Shown here: one piece after another, positions 1-9,444 of the stretch
Position numbering within the stretch: the first letter of the stretch is position 1
Layout: every line of letters starts with the position of its first letter
Assembly (NCBI GenBank): GCA_006386115.1
Contig: VFIW01000016.1
Span: 62,001-126,000, forward strand
Direction: 5' to 3'
DNA from: Globisporangium splendens
Taxonomy: Eukaryota > Oomycota > Peronosporomycetes > Pythiales > Pythiaceae
DNA: 64,000 nt
Made by a program: the position numbers and the translations under genes
The notes under the pieces: generated by a model
What the model was told of the DNA's origin: nothing
Seen by the model: the letters and a program-made list of their open reading frames with translations, nothing else
The model's database searches: none

Positions 1-962
1 TTCAAGCAACTTCAGAAACAGATGAAAAGAGAAGGAGAATCTCGCCGTCGGCTATCACTCCCAGTTCCAACGAGATGGTATTCAAGCGAAAAGTGCATCA
101 AAAGTCTTGTTGCAAACAAAGACGTCATTGCTGCGGTTTTTTCAGATAACGAACTGCTAGATCGATACCAGCAAAGCAGCAGCAAAGTCGAACAGGTCAA
201 AGAGTTACTGAGAAATGAGTCGTTTTGGGCAACAGCTGATATCGCTTTGAAACTTATGCACCCGATCAACACCTGCCTCGCAGCTTTTGAACGAGATGAT
301 TGCTGTGTCTCAATGGTATACCATCAGTTTGAGTGGCTGCTTCCGCACCCAGCCTACACACAGTCTGCTCCCCAAGTTGATTTGAATCTCCAGCGAATGA
401 TTCTTGAATTGGTGGGGGATCGACGGCAGTTTTTGTGCAATGATGCCATGGCGATTGCCTACTTTCTGGACCAAACAAAATCTCTCAGTGGTTTTGTTGA
501 AGACGACACCGTTGACTTCATCAACTGTGCTGTTATGATGGCCGATCGATTTGGACTCTTGTCCAACATTACTGGAAGGGATTTCCATAATCAACTTGTG
601 GCATTTGGATTAGCAAAGCGCAGCTGGACGCTGACGAGAAATTGAAGCATGCTCAGTTCAGCCCACTTGACTGGTGGTCCTTGACAAATCGGTTCAAAGG
701 TGTCAAGGAGTTTGCAACGCGCATTCTATCTATCCCGACTTCGTCTGCAGCCAGCGAAAGTAGCTGGAGTATTCACGGATTTATTCACTTCAAAAACCGC
801 AACCGCCTTACACCCGCCCGGGTTGGTAAACTTGTTTTTGCCTACAGCAACTTGGGCCAAAATGGAGCAGTAGATCACATTTTGTACGAGTTGTTCCCTG
901 AAGCGGAATGTGAAGCTGAAAGCGACGATAGTGACAGTGAACCGCTTACTACAGTGATCTAG
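1..962 (+). pseudogene. hAT-family transposase remnant, 5'-truncated and frameshifted
   Basis: Two overlapping open frames (22-645 and 642-962) together give the C-terminal half of a hAT transposase. The first carries the PTRWYS motif and the helical region that precedes the C-terminal part of the RNase-H fold. The second carries the hAT dimerisation region (PTSSAASESSWSIHGFIH, then KNRNRLTP). The second frame can be read upstream of 642 back to about 610, so one lost or gained base near 600-640 explains the break better than an intron does. The window edge removes the N-terminus, including any BED zinc finger and the first catalytic Asp. The tail after the dimerisation region is acidic. I could not identify a terminal inverted repeat after the stop. 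The copy is probably non-autonomous unless the frameshift is a sequencing error. Confidence 0.85.
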
Positions 963-1832
963 TCGTAAAGTGGATTTGTAATTAGCTAGCACGATTACTA
1001 TATTAACCATCTGCCACATAATTGATTTCCTGTTTTTTTTTCTAATTGATTTTCTAAATGATGAAACAGCAGCAGACCAACGGGCCTCCACGATACCTGG
1101 TGCTCTTTGATTGTATCGGATAGATGACGCGCGATGAGTTTGATATCGTCGTGCCACGTGAAACGTAATCACAAGTAAATATTCATGGACTCACTTAACG
1201 ACGAGCCAGCAGTGCATAACCTTCTGCAATTGAGAACAACTCTGCAGCCTACTGCTCTCTAGGAGAGGACGAGTACGAAGTAACCAATGTTTGTCGCTTC
1301 GAAGGTCGCACCCTCGAGCAGGCGCTTCTTGAGTCCATTCATCAACGCAATTGCACGTTGCCAGCGCGCCTACGTGGCAAAGTCCTAGGGCCCGTACAGC
1401 TAGCCCAAGGTGAAGCGTGAATGACACCCGAGAAGACTAGACTGGTACTTACACATGCCCAATTGGTCCGAGTTGGCGATATCATTCATCAATTTTGGAG
1501 ATCACTGAAGCCAGCCACATCAATGCGCTAGCACGATAATCTTGGAGAACGACACAAGCATGCCTCACCCTCGGCCGTCAAAAATACATGTCTCCAGAAT
1601 ACCACACAGCATAGTCGCAAAATCTCATCGCCCCAAGGTACCCAGCGCAAGGAAGTGGGAGCACGTCTGAATGAGCATGCGGCACACACAGCTGCACGCC
1701 TCGTAGCCTCCGCAAAAGGCGCGTGATCATACAGCAGCACTCGAAGTACCCGCGCTCGATAAAGTATGGCGGCGACCCGTGTGATCCGTAGTAGAAATTG
1801 AAAGCACACGGTTAAAAATGGTTAGTCTTTCG
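963..1832. other. Gene-free stretch between transposon remnants
   Basis: Both strands were read. Only short open frames without recognisable motifs occur, for example minus-strand frames of 78 and 93 codons. The composition and position between a hAT remnant and an LTR-like segment suggest decayed transposon DNA, but no family can be named. Confidence 0.5.
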
Positions 1833-2380
1833 TGTAACCGGACACTTCCGAGTTAAGCAGCACGGTACGTGTTTGAGGAAGCGTGTGCACGACTTCTCTC
1901 AAGGACTCTGTTCCAAGAGCTGTTGCCTGCTACCTGCAGTGCAACGATCGGTTACCTATAGATCTCTATAGAGTAACCGTCAATAACTAAAGGCTTAGTC
2001 AGAGGTAAAAATGGAACTGTTTATTTGTTGGGGGTTGCCCTCTGCAGGACACCCTGAGTTATCTTTAGTTCACTATCTAGCATAGTGAACTTCCGCTTAT
2101 TTCAATGTGGACATATGTGAATGGCTCTGAATTGCCGTGTTATTCAATTGGTCTAAAAGCATATAGTTTTAGCCTATGAGAGTCGTGTCTGTGACCGACC
2201 TCTAATCAGAGTAGCTTGGCTATCTTTGCGGTTCGAGTAAGTGCGGCGAACCTAATGGCTCGGCTGCTTTGGTGTTTCTCGTAGCTAGGTACGGAAACTT
2301 TAGTTGCATGCGGACTTAGTCCAATGTGAACAGACTGAGCTAAGTTGCTGCGGTGCAACTTAGCGTGTGACCCCGTTACA
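1833..2380 (+). repeat. Putative LTR (548 bp) with TGTAAC...GTTACA ends
   Basis: The segment starts TGTAACCGG and ends CCCCGTTACA, an imperfect terminal inverted repeat of the TG...CA kind used by LTR elements. It directly precedes a plus-strand acidic ORF at 2426, the order expected for 5' LTR then gag. No second copy lies in the window, so it may be a solo or truncated element. I found no convincing primer-binding site just downstream. The boundaries rest on the inverted ends only. Confidence 0.45.
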
Positions 2381-2425
2381 CCATCCCCCACCTAAAGTGC
2401 GAAACACGGGAGTGGTTTCGAAAGA

Positions 2426-3500
2426 GTGGTGGCCACGCTACGACGCACGAAGTCGTGGTCAGTATTCTTCAGGAGAGGCACTGCGAACACGCGTGCAAAT
2501 CTCTCCGATAAGCATCGCAACATCACAAGTGTGAACGCGCACGTGATGGCGACGAACAAATCGGTGCGCGAAAAGATCGCCCGAAGCGCGAGCGGTCCTG
2601 CAGAAGGACTCGTTCAAAGACTGCGGAAGCTCGACGCTGAGAAGCGCGAGGCGGCAAGCGCAAAACAACGCGCTGCCGCTGCGGTCACGTCTGCCACGGA
2701 AGACGTGAGCATGAGCGACGACGAGTCGACTCAATCGAAGACTGCTCCTGACGGTGTCAGTGAGCTGCAGTTTGGCGATCTCCCTGTCATCAAGCCGATG
2801 AGCAGGGCAAGCGACGCCGATGACGACACAGCAGTCGACTACCAAGAGTACTCACCCGAGGAAGGGGAGGAAGAGGAAGGCATCACCGTGAGGCGCGACT
2901 CCATCGACGAGTGGGTCGAGTATGAGGAGCTGCGTTACGGGAGCGGTAGCCCCGAACTGCACGAGTTGGAGCGAAATCCCTCGGCAGACGTCTCGATTTA
3001 TCGGACGGAGGAAGAGAGTGACGTCGCAAAGACTGTCAATGAAAGGGAGAAGGAGGAGGTCATCATTACCAACAATGAGACCGGACTGGAACCACCACCA
3101 AAAGGTTCCGTCCGTTTTTCGCTTCCCGTTATGCCGCCGCCAAAGGAATGGCCGACAGCGAAAACCCCGGCAAATTTACTTGCACAAACGCGGGTTCCAC
3201 TCGAGAGGTATGACTCCGAGTTCGCACGATGGCGCGAAGCCGATCTGCGAGGACGTGATGGGGCACTGCGCGTGCACCCGATCCCGGTTATCCTTTACGA
3301 AGGTGAGACCGAGGATCAATACGAAACCGCGTTCTTGGCATCAAGAACCGGTGTAAAACGCTTTGGGGCTGCGCGTACATTGGCCACCGATCCTGGGGCA
3401 CAACGTAGCCAGCGCATGCAATTCGCTGTGCAGCGCGTACAAAAGTACCGCGAAGCAACAAAGAGTGATGACCGTGCTCGCACGAGTCTCGGTATTAACA
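2426..3500 (+). CDS. Acidic gag-like ORF of an LTR element, 3' end lost
   Basis: The open frame runs from 2426 to 3661, but only the part up to about 3500 looks like the original protein. From about 3510 onward the frame is antisense to a chromodomain remnant and so is fortuitous. A second ATG at 2546 (MATNKSVREK) is a likelier start. The protein is rich in Glu, Asp and Ser with Lys/Arg blocks (for example EEGEEEEG near 2865), followed by a more ordered segment around 3180-3450. No zinc knuckle is visible. Its position 45 bp after an LTR-like end suggests a Gag or accessory protein of a plus-strand retroelement truncated by rearrangement. A degraded host gene is the alternative. Confidence 0.35.
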
Positions 3501-3656
3501 AGCGACAGATGGACGAGTCTCACTCGCCATCAACGCACGCTCAAAAGCGGCGACCAAGTCGGGAACGTCCTCAAGGAGGCGCTCAGCAGGCTCCCATGTG
3601 CTCTGCGACAAATCGTATCCACGCCACTTCACAAGGTAGTGGGTGTTCCCCTTGCG
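3495..3656 (-). pseudogene. Chromodomain remnant of a chromovirus-type gypsy element
   Basis: Read on the minus strand from the outer edge of the left LTR, the frame gives LTRKGNTHYLVKWRGYD, then STWEPAERLLEDVPDL. This is the core of a chromodomain, with the aromatic Y/W/W residues that form the methyl-lysine cage. Such domains normally end the integrase of chromoviral Ty3/gypsy elements and direct integration to heterochromatin. Here it stands alone: upstream it runs straight into LTR sequence, and it stops at 3495 shortly after the domain. It is therefore not joined to the pol gene at 4269-8438, which has no chromodomain of its own. Confidence 0.7.
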
Positions 3657-4287
3657 TGTAAGAGGGCGCTGTTCCAAACAGTCCCTCAAACACGGCACAC
3701 ACGCTTGTGCCAGAGGAAGCGATTCTCCCGACTTGGAGGGAGAGAAGAAGACTTGAGTACTTGGTGGTAAATTTGCAACTGAATTGAAAAGGTTATGGTT
3801 CCTGTCGCTACTTGTAAATGAACCCCAAGGGATCCTACACGTTTTATAACTAAAACCTAAACATGCACAGTAAAACCTATGAATCGGATATATAAAACCT
3901 TGGGTACACTGAGGTTGAACCTACGGGATCTCCTGGAAACTTGAACTTGAAGTCCCGTGGAAAATTCCCTGCGGAGTGATTGGCTCGCACCACTCACTTT
4001 AGGTGGCAGAGACACGTCGGTCTCATCACCAGTGCAGTTTCCCAAGTAGGAACCATCACTCAGTACTTGATTAGTACATGGATGTCATCACTCTGTACTG
4101 ATTAGTACATGCGAACAACATTCTGCACTGATCAGCACAGAGAGCGCTCGTGACGTCATGGGATGACGTCACATGTGCATGTGGGGACTGTCGTACCGTA
4201 ATCCCTTTGTTATTTGTCTCTCCACAATGCACACTGGATCTGTGGACAGATCCACCTTCATGTAATGGCTAGGTATAGCCCATTACA
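3657..4287 (-). repeat. 3' LTR of the gypsy element (631 bp)
   Basis: On the plus strand it runs TGTAAGAGGG...CCCATTACA. It matches the right LTR along its length, including the shared GGGATCCTACACG block and the twin TGACGTCA sites. The pol frame runs through the inner boundary and stops 19 bases inside the LTR. The outer ~140 bp differ from the right LTR much more than the rest. Confidence 0.88.
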
Positions 4288-7200
4288 TTTAGTCTACCCA
4301 CATAAAATGTAGGGTGTAGACGCATGCGTGTAGGTATGTCTAGTGTGTAGGCATCACCATTGCATTTAACCACCTTGAACGGTCCAATATATCTTGGTAG
4401 AAGTTTTGAGCTTCCCAAGTTGGACACTGCGTGTTCAGGCAGGTTCGCCGTGCTAAGTAATACAAGATCATTGATCTTATAAACTTGCTTGTTCTTCCTT
4501 CCGCTCTTGTCTGCTTGTTCCTTTTGCAGATCCTGAGCCTTCGCTATTGCGTCTCGAACAAACCTCACAACGGCTTGTCTCCTCACAATAAAGTCATCGA
4601 CTTGCTGCTCTTCACGACTTGTTAGGTCGTCGAGGGGTTTCATCGAGTCAAAATTGGCTTTCAACTCGGAAGCAGCATTCAGGTCATAAGACGACTTCGG
4701 CTTGTTATCATGAGCCGGAGTCCCTCCCCCACTTAAGGTAGAGACCTCACCCATTATGGAAGCAGGCACTCGAGGATGAACGCCATAGTTCACATAAAAT
4801 GGAGAGTGACCTGTCGAGACATGCGTGGAGTTGTTCAACGCAAACTCGGCAAGAGGGAGAAACTCGCTCCACTCTTTGAAAGACGTCGCACAACTGCGCA
4901 ACACGTCTTCAAGGACACGATTCACTCGCTCTGTTTGACCGTCCGTTTCAGGATGTGCCGCTGTTGACATGGACAACTTGGTGTCCAGAAGTCCAAACAG
5001 TGCACGCCAAAACTTGGACGTAAACCGAGTGTCACGGTCAGACACGATCTCAACGGGCAGGCCATGCAGACGGAATACGACGTCTACAAAGACCTTGGCC
5101 GTCATTTCGGCTGAGATCTTGTCCGAAACCGGCGCAAGATGGACCATCTTGCTGAATCGGTCCACAAACACAAGGATGCCATTGCGTCCGTGTTTGTCAC
5201 GCGGAAGTCCGAATATGAAATCCATACTCACAGACTTCCAACTGTCCGATGGGACAGCCAATGAACGAAGTGGGGCCTGAGTGGAACCAGAAGGTTTCAC
5301 TCGTTGGCAGATCTCGCAAGTCCTCACATACTTGCGAACCCACTTGTACATGTGTGGCCAGTAGTAATCCCGGGAAAGACTGAGAAACGTCTTCTCACGT
5401 CCGAGATGGCCACCCGAAGGACTGTCATGGTACTCATACAAGAGTCGATGACGCAGACCTTCGTCGTTGGGAACAACAACCCTTGCTGTATCCCCGTCTT
5501 CAACCGCATAGTACAACAATCCATTGTGTACTCGGAAGCGGTGAACTCGCGACCTTGTGCGCGACGGAAGACCTTGCAGTGCTTTGTCCGAAGGGTCCTT
5601 GAAATACTTCAACAAGTCCTGACATGTTTCGTCAGACTTGTACCCTTCGACGATCTCTTCTCGCACTGTAGTCGTAGCTTGCACTGCGATCGCTTGAACA
5701 TCTTCGCAGAGTCGACACGCTCCGTCCGTGTCTTCACTCTTGGTCTTCGGATCGTAATCCGGGCGTCTTGACAGCGCATCGGCTAAGATGTTCGTCTTGC
5801 CTGGCTTGTAGTGTACAACAAAGTTGTACTCTGCAAAGAAAGAGAACCATCTCGCCATTCTTTGCGACAAATGAGGAGTCTTCACTGCCGTACGCAGAGA
5901 TGCGTGGTCAGTGTAGATCGCAAAGCGCTCCTCGCCAAGCAGATACACACGGAACTTGACCAAAGAATACTTCATCGCCAGAAGTTCTTTGTCGTGAACT
6001 GGGTAGTTCCGTTCTGCGGGTCGGAGTTGTCGTGACTGATACGACACAACTCGCTCATGACCCTCATCATCGTGTTGCATCAAGGCGCAACCGATGGCAT
6101 AATCGCTTGCATCACAAACCACATGAAAAGGCTTGTCGTGGTTTGAAATTGCCAGCACGGGAGCTTCTCGCAAAGTCCTCTTCACTTCGGCAAACGCTGC
6201 TTGGTGGTCACTGGACCACTCCCACTCAATGTCCTTCTTCAGGAGCTGTGTGAGCGGTTGCACCAACGCTGCATAATTGCGCGTGTACTTGTGCAAGTAA
6301 TTGGCCAGACCCAACCATTGTCGTAGCTGTTTGACATTCTGAGGCACAGGCCAATCGTCAATAGCTTTGACCTTCTCCGGATCAACTCGAACACCGCTCT
6401 TGCCCACAAAGCAACCGAGAACAGGGATCTCGGGGGCGAAGAATATGCACTTCTTCAGGTTAGCGTAGAGCTTGTTCTCTCGCATGACCTGGAAGACTTG
6501 ACGAAGATGATCAAGATGAGCATCAACGTCAGACTTTTCACCCGTGGTTTTACTATGAACGAATATATCGTCAAAGTAACTCGGTGCAAACCCTCTCAAT
6601 GGACGAAGTAGATTCGTGACCATCCTATTGAAAGTCGCAGGAGCGTTCTTCAAACCCTGTGGCATCACTAACCATTCCCACAGCATACCACTCGGGGTAC
6701 TCACTGCGGTTAGTGGAACATCGTCTTCGCGCATTCGAATCTGATAGAACCCATCTTTCAGGTCGATAGCACTAAAGACGGTGCTGCCAACCATTCCATC
6801 AAGGATCATGTCCTTGCGTGGAACCGGAGTCTGGGCTGGAATGGTAGCGTCGTTCAGCTTGTTGAAAGCGTGGACGATGCGCCAACCACCAGTTGCCTTC
6901 TTCACACAGAAGGTTGGGCTACAATGTGGAGACTTGCTCTCTCGCATGTGACCAGCCTTAGCACGTTGCGCAAAGAACTCGTCGATCGCAACGACTTGTT
7001 CTCTTGGCAACGGCCACTGCCGTGTGATACAATACTTTGTGCCAGGAAGTATGTCAATCTCATGACGAACGCCTCTATCGAATGGCAGTTCGTCCGGCAC
7101 CTTGTCTGGGAATATGTCCTCATATTCCTTGACAAGTTCATACACGGGGTTCGTCTTGAGAGCATCCCATGACTGCTCCTCGAACCTTTCCTTCCGTGTC

Positions 7201-8438
7201 TTCTCATCGAACACTTCAGCCTCCGTTGCTGATACCGTGTTGATGTCTTCTGCATCGTCAACATCGACGATCATGCAGACCTGCGAAATTTCGCCTTTCG
7301 CTAGGCTACGCATCAGCGTCTTCTTGCTCATCCATGGCAAGGAAATCAACTCTTCGACTGAACTTGGAGGATTTTCAATCTTCACGTGACGGATTACATC
7401 CACGTCACCATCTTCATTGTAGACCGCGATATTCGCAAACTCGCTTGAAATGTCTTGTGCTTGGACACTTCCTTCGTCACCGCAACTTGTACCTTGATCA
7501 GGGGCACACGGGACACTCTTCTTGCTGGTCTTCTTCTTCTTCTCTCGGGATGGCTCTTCGGCTCTTTTCCCATTCGTTTCTTCCACGCACATCGCCTCAT
7601 CCATGGGATCGATGGCAAAGGAGACAGTCTTTTTCTGGCGCCTGACTGCTCCACCTCCAGTAGTCTTCTTCAAGATGGGTACCGCTCGTGAACATGGGGG
7701 GCCATCGCACACTGCAATATCACGAGGGTCATCCGGGATCTCTTCCACAGATGTATACACCCACACCACTTCATCCGTTGTTGTGCAGCACAAGTCAGCA
7801 TCACGTGACTTGTCAACGGAGATCTTTATCTTCATCCAGTCAATGCTAGGTTGATAACGCTTCAACCATGGCATTCCCAGAATCAGATCAAACTTGTCAT
7901 CGAGGTCGAGTAAAATGAACTCGTCTTCACCTCGGAAATCTTCACACTTCATCGCCAAGCGCACCACGCGCTTCGGCATCTTCACAGTCGACCCGTTGGC
8001 CAACCGTATAACCATCGTCTTCTCTTCGTTCGCATCAGGCACGAAGACACCATGCCTGACGATCACTTCATTTCGAACAAAGTTGTTCGACGCACCAGTG
8101 TCAACCAAAGCTCGTAGAGGCGTTGCAATACCGTCTACATTAACTTTGAGAACGATCAAACTTGACGTTTGGCTGACACTGTTCTCCCTCGTGGAAACTG
8201 CATGTGCATCATGCACATTGGGGCCAGAGTACTGTGTATCCACAAACACAGTCCTCTTTTCGAGCCCAGTAGGAGGCCCCGCCCCTACTGGTCGTTCCCG
8301 TTTTTTGAATGTTGGGAACGATCGAACCCACGGCCGCGACCGTAGTTGTTCGAGCGCGAACCCTGTGTCGTTTGCCGACCCGGCAAAGACACTTTGCAGT
8401 TCCGAGCGAAGTGACCCGACTTCCCACAACGGAAACAC
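4269..8438 (-). CDS. pol: Pol polyprotein of the gypsy element (PR-RT-RNaseH-IN)
   Basis: 1389 codons open from 8438; translation probably enters by -1 frameshift from gag near 8303. Domains in order: aspartic protease with LVDTGA (Asp at residue 113); reverse transcriptase with YFDD (residues 621-624); RNase H with CDASDYAIG; HHCC zinc finger (GGHLGREKT... then CEICQ); and a DDE integrase core with MDFIFG (Asp about 1073), SDRDTRF and a Glu in DGQTERVNR. It makes cDNA and integrates it. The frame ends in HPTFYVGRL and a few LTR-encoded residues, so the chromodomain typical of chromoviruses is missing. No internal stop or frameshift is seen. The N-terminal 50 codons overlap gag. Confidence 0.93.
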   Translation of the reverse strand: MFPLWEVGSLRSELQSVFAGSANDTGFALEQLRSRPWVRSFPTFKKRERPVGAGPPTGLEKRTVFVDTQYSGPNVHDAHAVSTRENSVSQTSSLIVLKVNVDGIATPLRALVDTGASNNFVRNEVIVRHGVFVPDANEEKTMVIRLANGSTVKMPKRVVRLAMKCEDFRGEDEFILLDLDDKFDLILGMPWLKRYQPSIDWMKIKISVDKSRDADLCCTTTDEVVWVYTSVEEIPDDPRDIAVCDGPPCSRAVPILKKTTGGGAVRRQKKTVSFAIDPMDEAMCVEETNGKRAEEPSREKKKKTSKKSVPCAPDQGTSCGDEGSVQAQDISSEFANIAVYNEDGDVDVIRHVKIENPPSSVEELISLPWMSKKTLMRSLAKGEISQVCMIVDVDDAEDINTVSATEAEVFDEKTRKERFEEQSWDALKTNPVYELVKEYEDIFPDKVPDELPFDRGVRHEIDILPGTKYCITRQWPLPREQVVAIDEFFAQRAKAGHMRESKSPHCSPTFCVKKATGGWRIVHAFNKLNDATIPAQTPVPRKDMILDGMVGSTVFSAIDLKDGFYQIRMREDDVPLTAVSTPSGMLWEWLVMPQGLKNAPATFNRMVTNLLRPLRGFAPSYFDDIFVHSKTTGEKSDVDAHLDHLRQVFQVMRENKLYANLKKCIFFAPEIPVLGCFVGKSGVRVDPEKVKAIDDWPVPQNVKQLRQWLGLANYLHKYTRNYAALVQPLTQLLKKDIEWEWSSDHQAAFAEVKRTLREAPVLAISNHDKPFHVVCDASDYAIGCALMQHDDEGHERVVSYQSRQLRPAERNYPVHDKELLAMKYSLVKFRVYLLGEERFAIYTDHASLRTAVKTPHLSQRMARWFSFFAEYNFVVHYKPGKTNILADALSRRPDYDPKTKSEDTDGACRLCEDVQAIAVQATTTVREEIVEGYKSDETCQDLLKYFKDPSDKALQGLPSRTRSRVHRFRVHNGLLYYAVEDGDTARVVVPNDEGLRHRLLYEYHDSPSGGHLGREKTFLSLSRDYYWPHMYKWVRKYVRTCEICQRVKPSGSTQAPLRSLAVPSDSWKSVSMDFIFGLPRDKHGRNGILVFVDRFSKMVHLAPVSDKISAEMTAKVFVDVVFRLHGLPVEIVSDRDTRFTSKFWRALFGLLDTKLSMSTAAHPETDGQTERVNRVLEDVLRSCATSFKEWSEFLPLAEFALNNSTHVSTGHSPFYVNYGVHPRVPASIMGEVSTLSGGGTPAHDNKPKSSYDLNAASELKANFDSMKPLDDLTSREEQQVDDFIVRRQAVVRFVRDAIAKAQDLQKEQADKSGRKNKQVYKINDLVLLSTANLPEHAVSNLGSSKLLPRYIGPFKVVKCNGDAYTLDIPTRMRLHPTFYVGRLNVMGYT
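8266..8306 (-). promoter_or_regulatory. -1 programmed ribosomal frameshift signal between gag and pol
   Basis: On the minus strand, gag reads TCA AAA AAC, which is the slippery heptamer A AAA AAC (8306-8300) in the correct phase. Sliding back one base enters the pol frame exactly (AAA AAA CGG). After an 8-base spacer comes CCAGTAGG (8291-8284), which pairs perfectly with CCTACTGG (8273-8266). The loop contains a further GGC/GCC pairing. The gag stop TAG is within the first arm. Heptamer, spacer and stem all fit the known rules for -1 frameshifting; efficiency is untested. Confidence 0.8.
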
Positions 8439-9382
8439 TTCCCATCGTTGCGAGGACGCTCATTTCCAGGCGTGGAAATGTACGAGATATCCATAGGCTC
8501 GGGACCATCATGCGCAACATTCGATTGCCGCATTGGTCTCGATGCAAACCCTTGGAACTTCGCTTGCTTCATACTGAACTCTTCTTGCATCGCGCGCTCA
8601 AAGGCTTCGTCCAGCGTCTTGGGATACTCGCGGAACAATTGGTTCCGAATCGGACCATCGTTCAGACCCGCCATGAACGTCACGACTTGCGTCGGAACGT
8701 CAATCGGCTCGTCAACGATGCTCGATACCAAGTAACGAGCACGTTGTGCATACGAGTGAAGGTCGAAACGGCCTTGACGAAGCTTGAGGAACTCGGCACG
8801 CGCACGGAACTCACTCTGCGGTGGCTCAAACGCTGCCTTGAGCTCTGCCTTGAAGTCTTCGTAGCTGTAGAAGCAGTTTGGATCCGACAAACGCTTCCCA
8901 TAAGCCCAGCTCTTTGCACGACCCGCAAGGTTGGACATCGCGAACAACACTTGCTGCGAAGGGTCTCGCAGTTGTCTTGCAGTGATGGCTGCATCCAACT
9001 CGACGAACCATCTCGAAAGAGGCTCGTTCTCTCCGCCACGATACGGAGAGACATCCAGCTTCAGCGGCACCGTCCTGAAGGACGAAACAGGGGTTGCGAC
9101 CTGCTTTCGAGATTCAATAATCTCGTGGTGCATGAAACTGACCGCGGCGTTCTTCTGGTCTTCAGGAGACGCCGATCGTAGCAGGCTGATTACAGCAGCC
9201 TCCCCGATGATGTTTCGCATGCGCTCAAGCGCCGACCACTCATAAGAAGACAAATGAGGAAAATACTCATTCGTCAACTCGACAGTTTCCGGTACTGCTG
9301 GACCGAGTGGCACATCTACTCCTTCCATGTTCTCAGACATAGACAGAAGTAGGTCTTGGACAGGAATGCGCGAAGTGCTCAA
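8285..9382 (-). CDS. gag: Gag polyprotein of the gypsy element
   Basis: 365 residues. The middle (about residues 110-260) matches the retrotransposon Gag fold: SRWFVELDAAI, then AGRAKSW and a FKAELKAAF helix. One CCHC zinc knuckle follows near the C-terminus (CFRCGKSGHFARNC), and the tail is Arg/Gly-rich. Gag forms the particle shell and binds element RNA. The ATG at 9382 is the first in-frame start, about 60 bp from the 5' LTR. The C-terminal 51 codons overlap pol. The stop codon at 8287-8285 sits inside a strong hairpin just downstream of a slippery heptamer, so a fraction of ribosomes should continue into pol. There are no internal stops. Confidence 0.9.
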   Translation of the reverse strand: MSTSRIPVQDLLLSMSENMEGVDVPLGPAVPETVELTNEYFPHLSSYEWSALERMRNIIGEAAVISLLRSASPEDQKNAAVSFMHHEIIESRKQVATPVSSFRTVPLKLDVSPYRGGENEPLSRWFVELDAAITARQLRDPSQQVLFAMSNLAGRAKSWAYGKRLSDPNCFYSYEDFKAELKAAFEPPQSEFRARAEFLKLRQGRFDLHSYAQRARYLVSSIVDEPIDVPTQVVTFMAGLNDGPIRNQLFREYPKTLDEAFERAMQEEFSMKQAKFQGFASRPMRQSNVAHDGPEPMDISYISTPGNERPRNDGKCFRCGKSGHFARNCKVSLPGRQTTQGSRSNNYGRGRGFDRSQHSKNGNDQ

Positions 9383-9434
9383 AGCCGCTTCGTCAAACCT
9401 TTCTTGGCTTGGTCGCTGGAAGGACCGCTCGAAG

Positions 9435-9442
9435 TGCTACCA
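9435..9442 (-). other. Probable tRNA primer-binding site
   Basis: Two bases inside the 5' LTR, the minus strand reads TGGTAGCA. This matches the first eight bases of the complement of an initiator-methionine tRNA 3' end (...TGCTACCA). The match stops after eight bases, so the primer tRNA is tentative. Confidence 0.5.
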
Positions 9443-9444
9443 GG

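Noticed and set aside
3657..4287. Chromodomain encoded within or across the 3' LTR as part of pol
   Set aside because: The chromodomain lies outside the LTR, the other LTR has no such sequence beside it, and pol stops inside the LTR in a different context.
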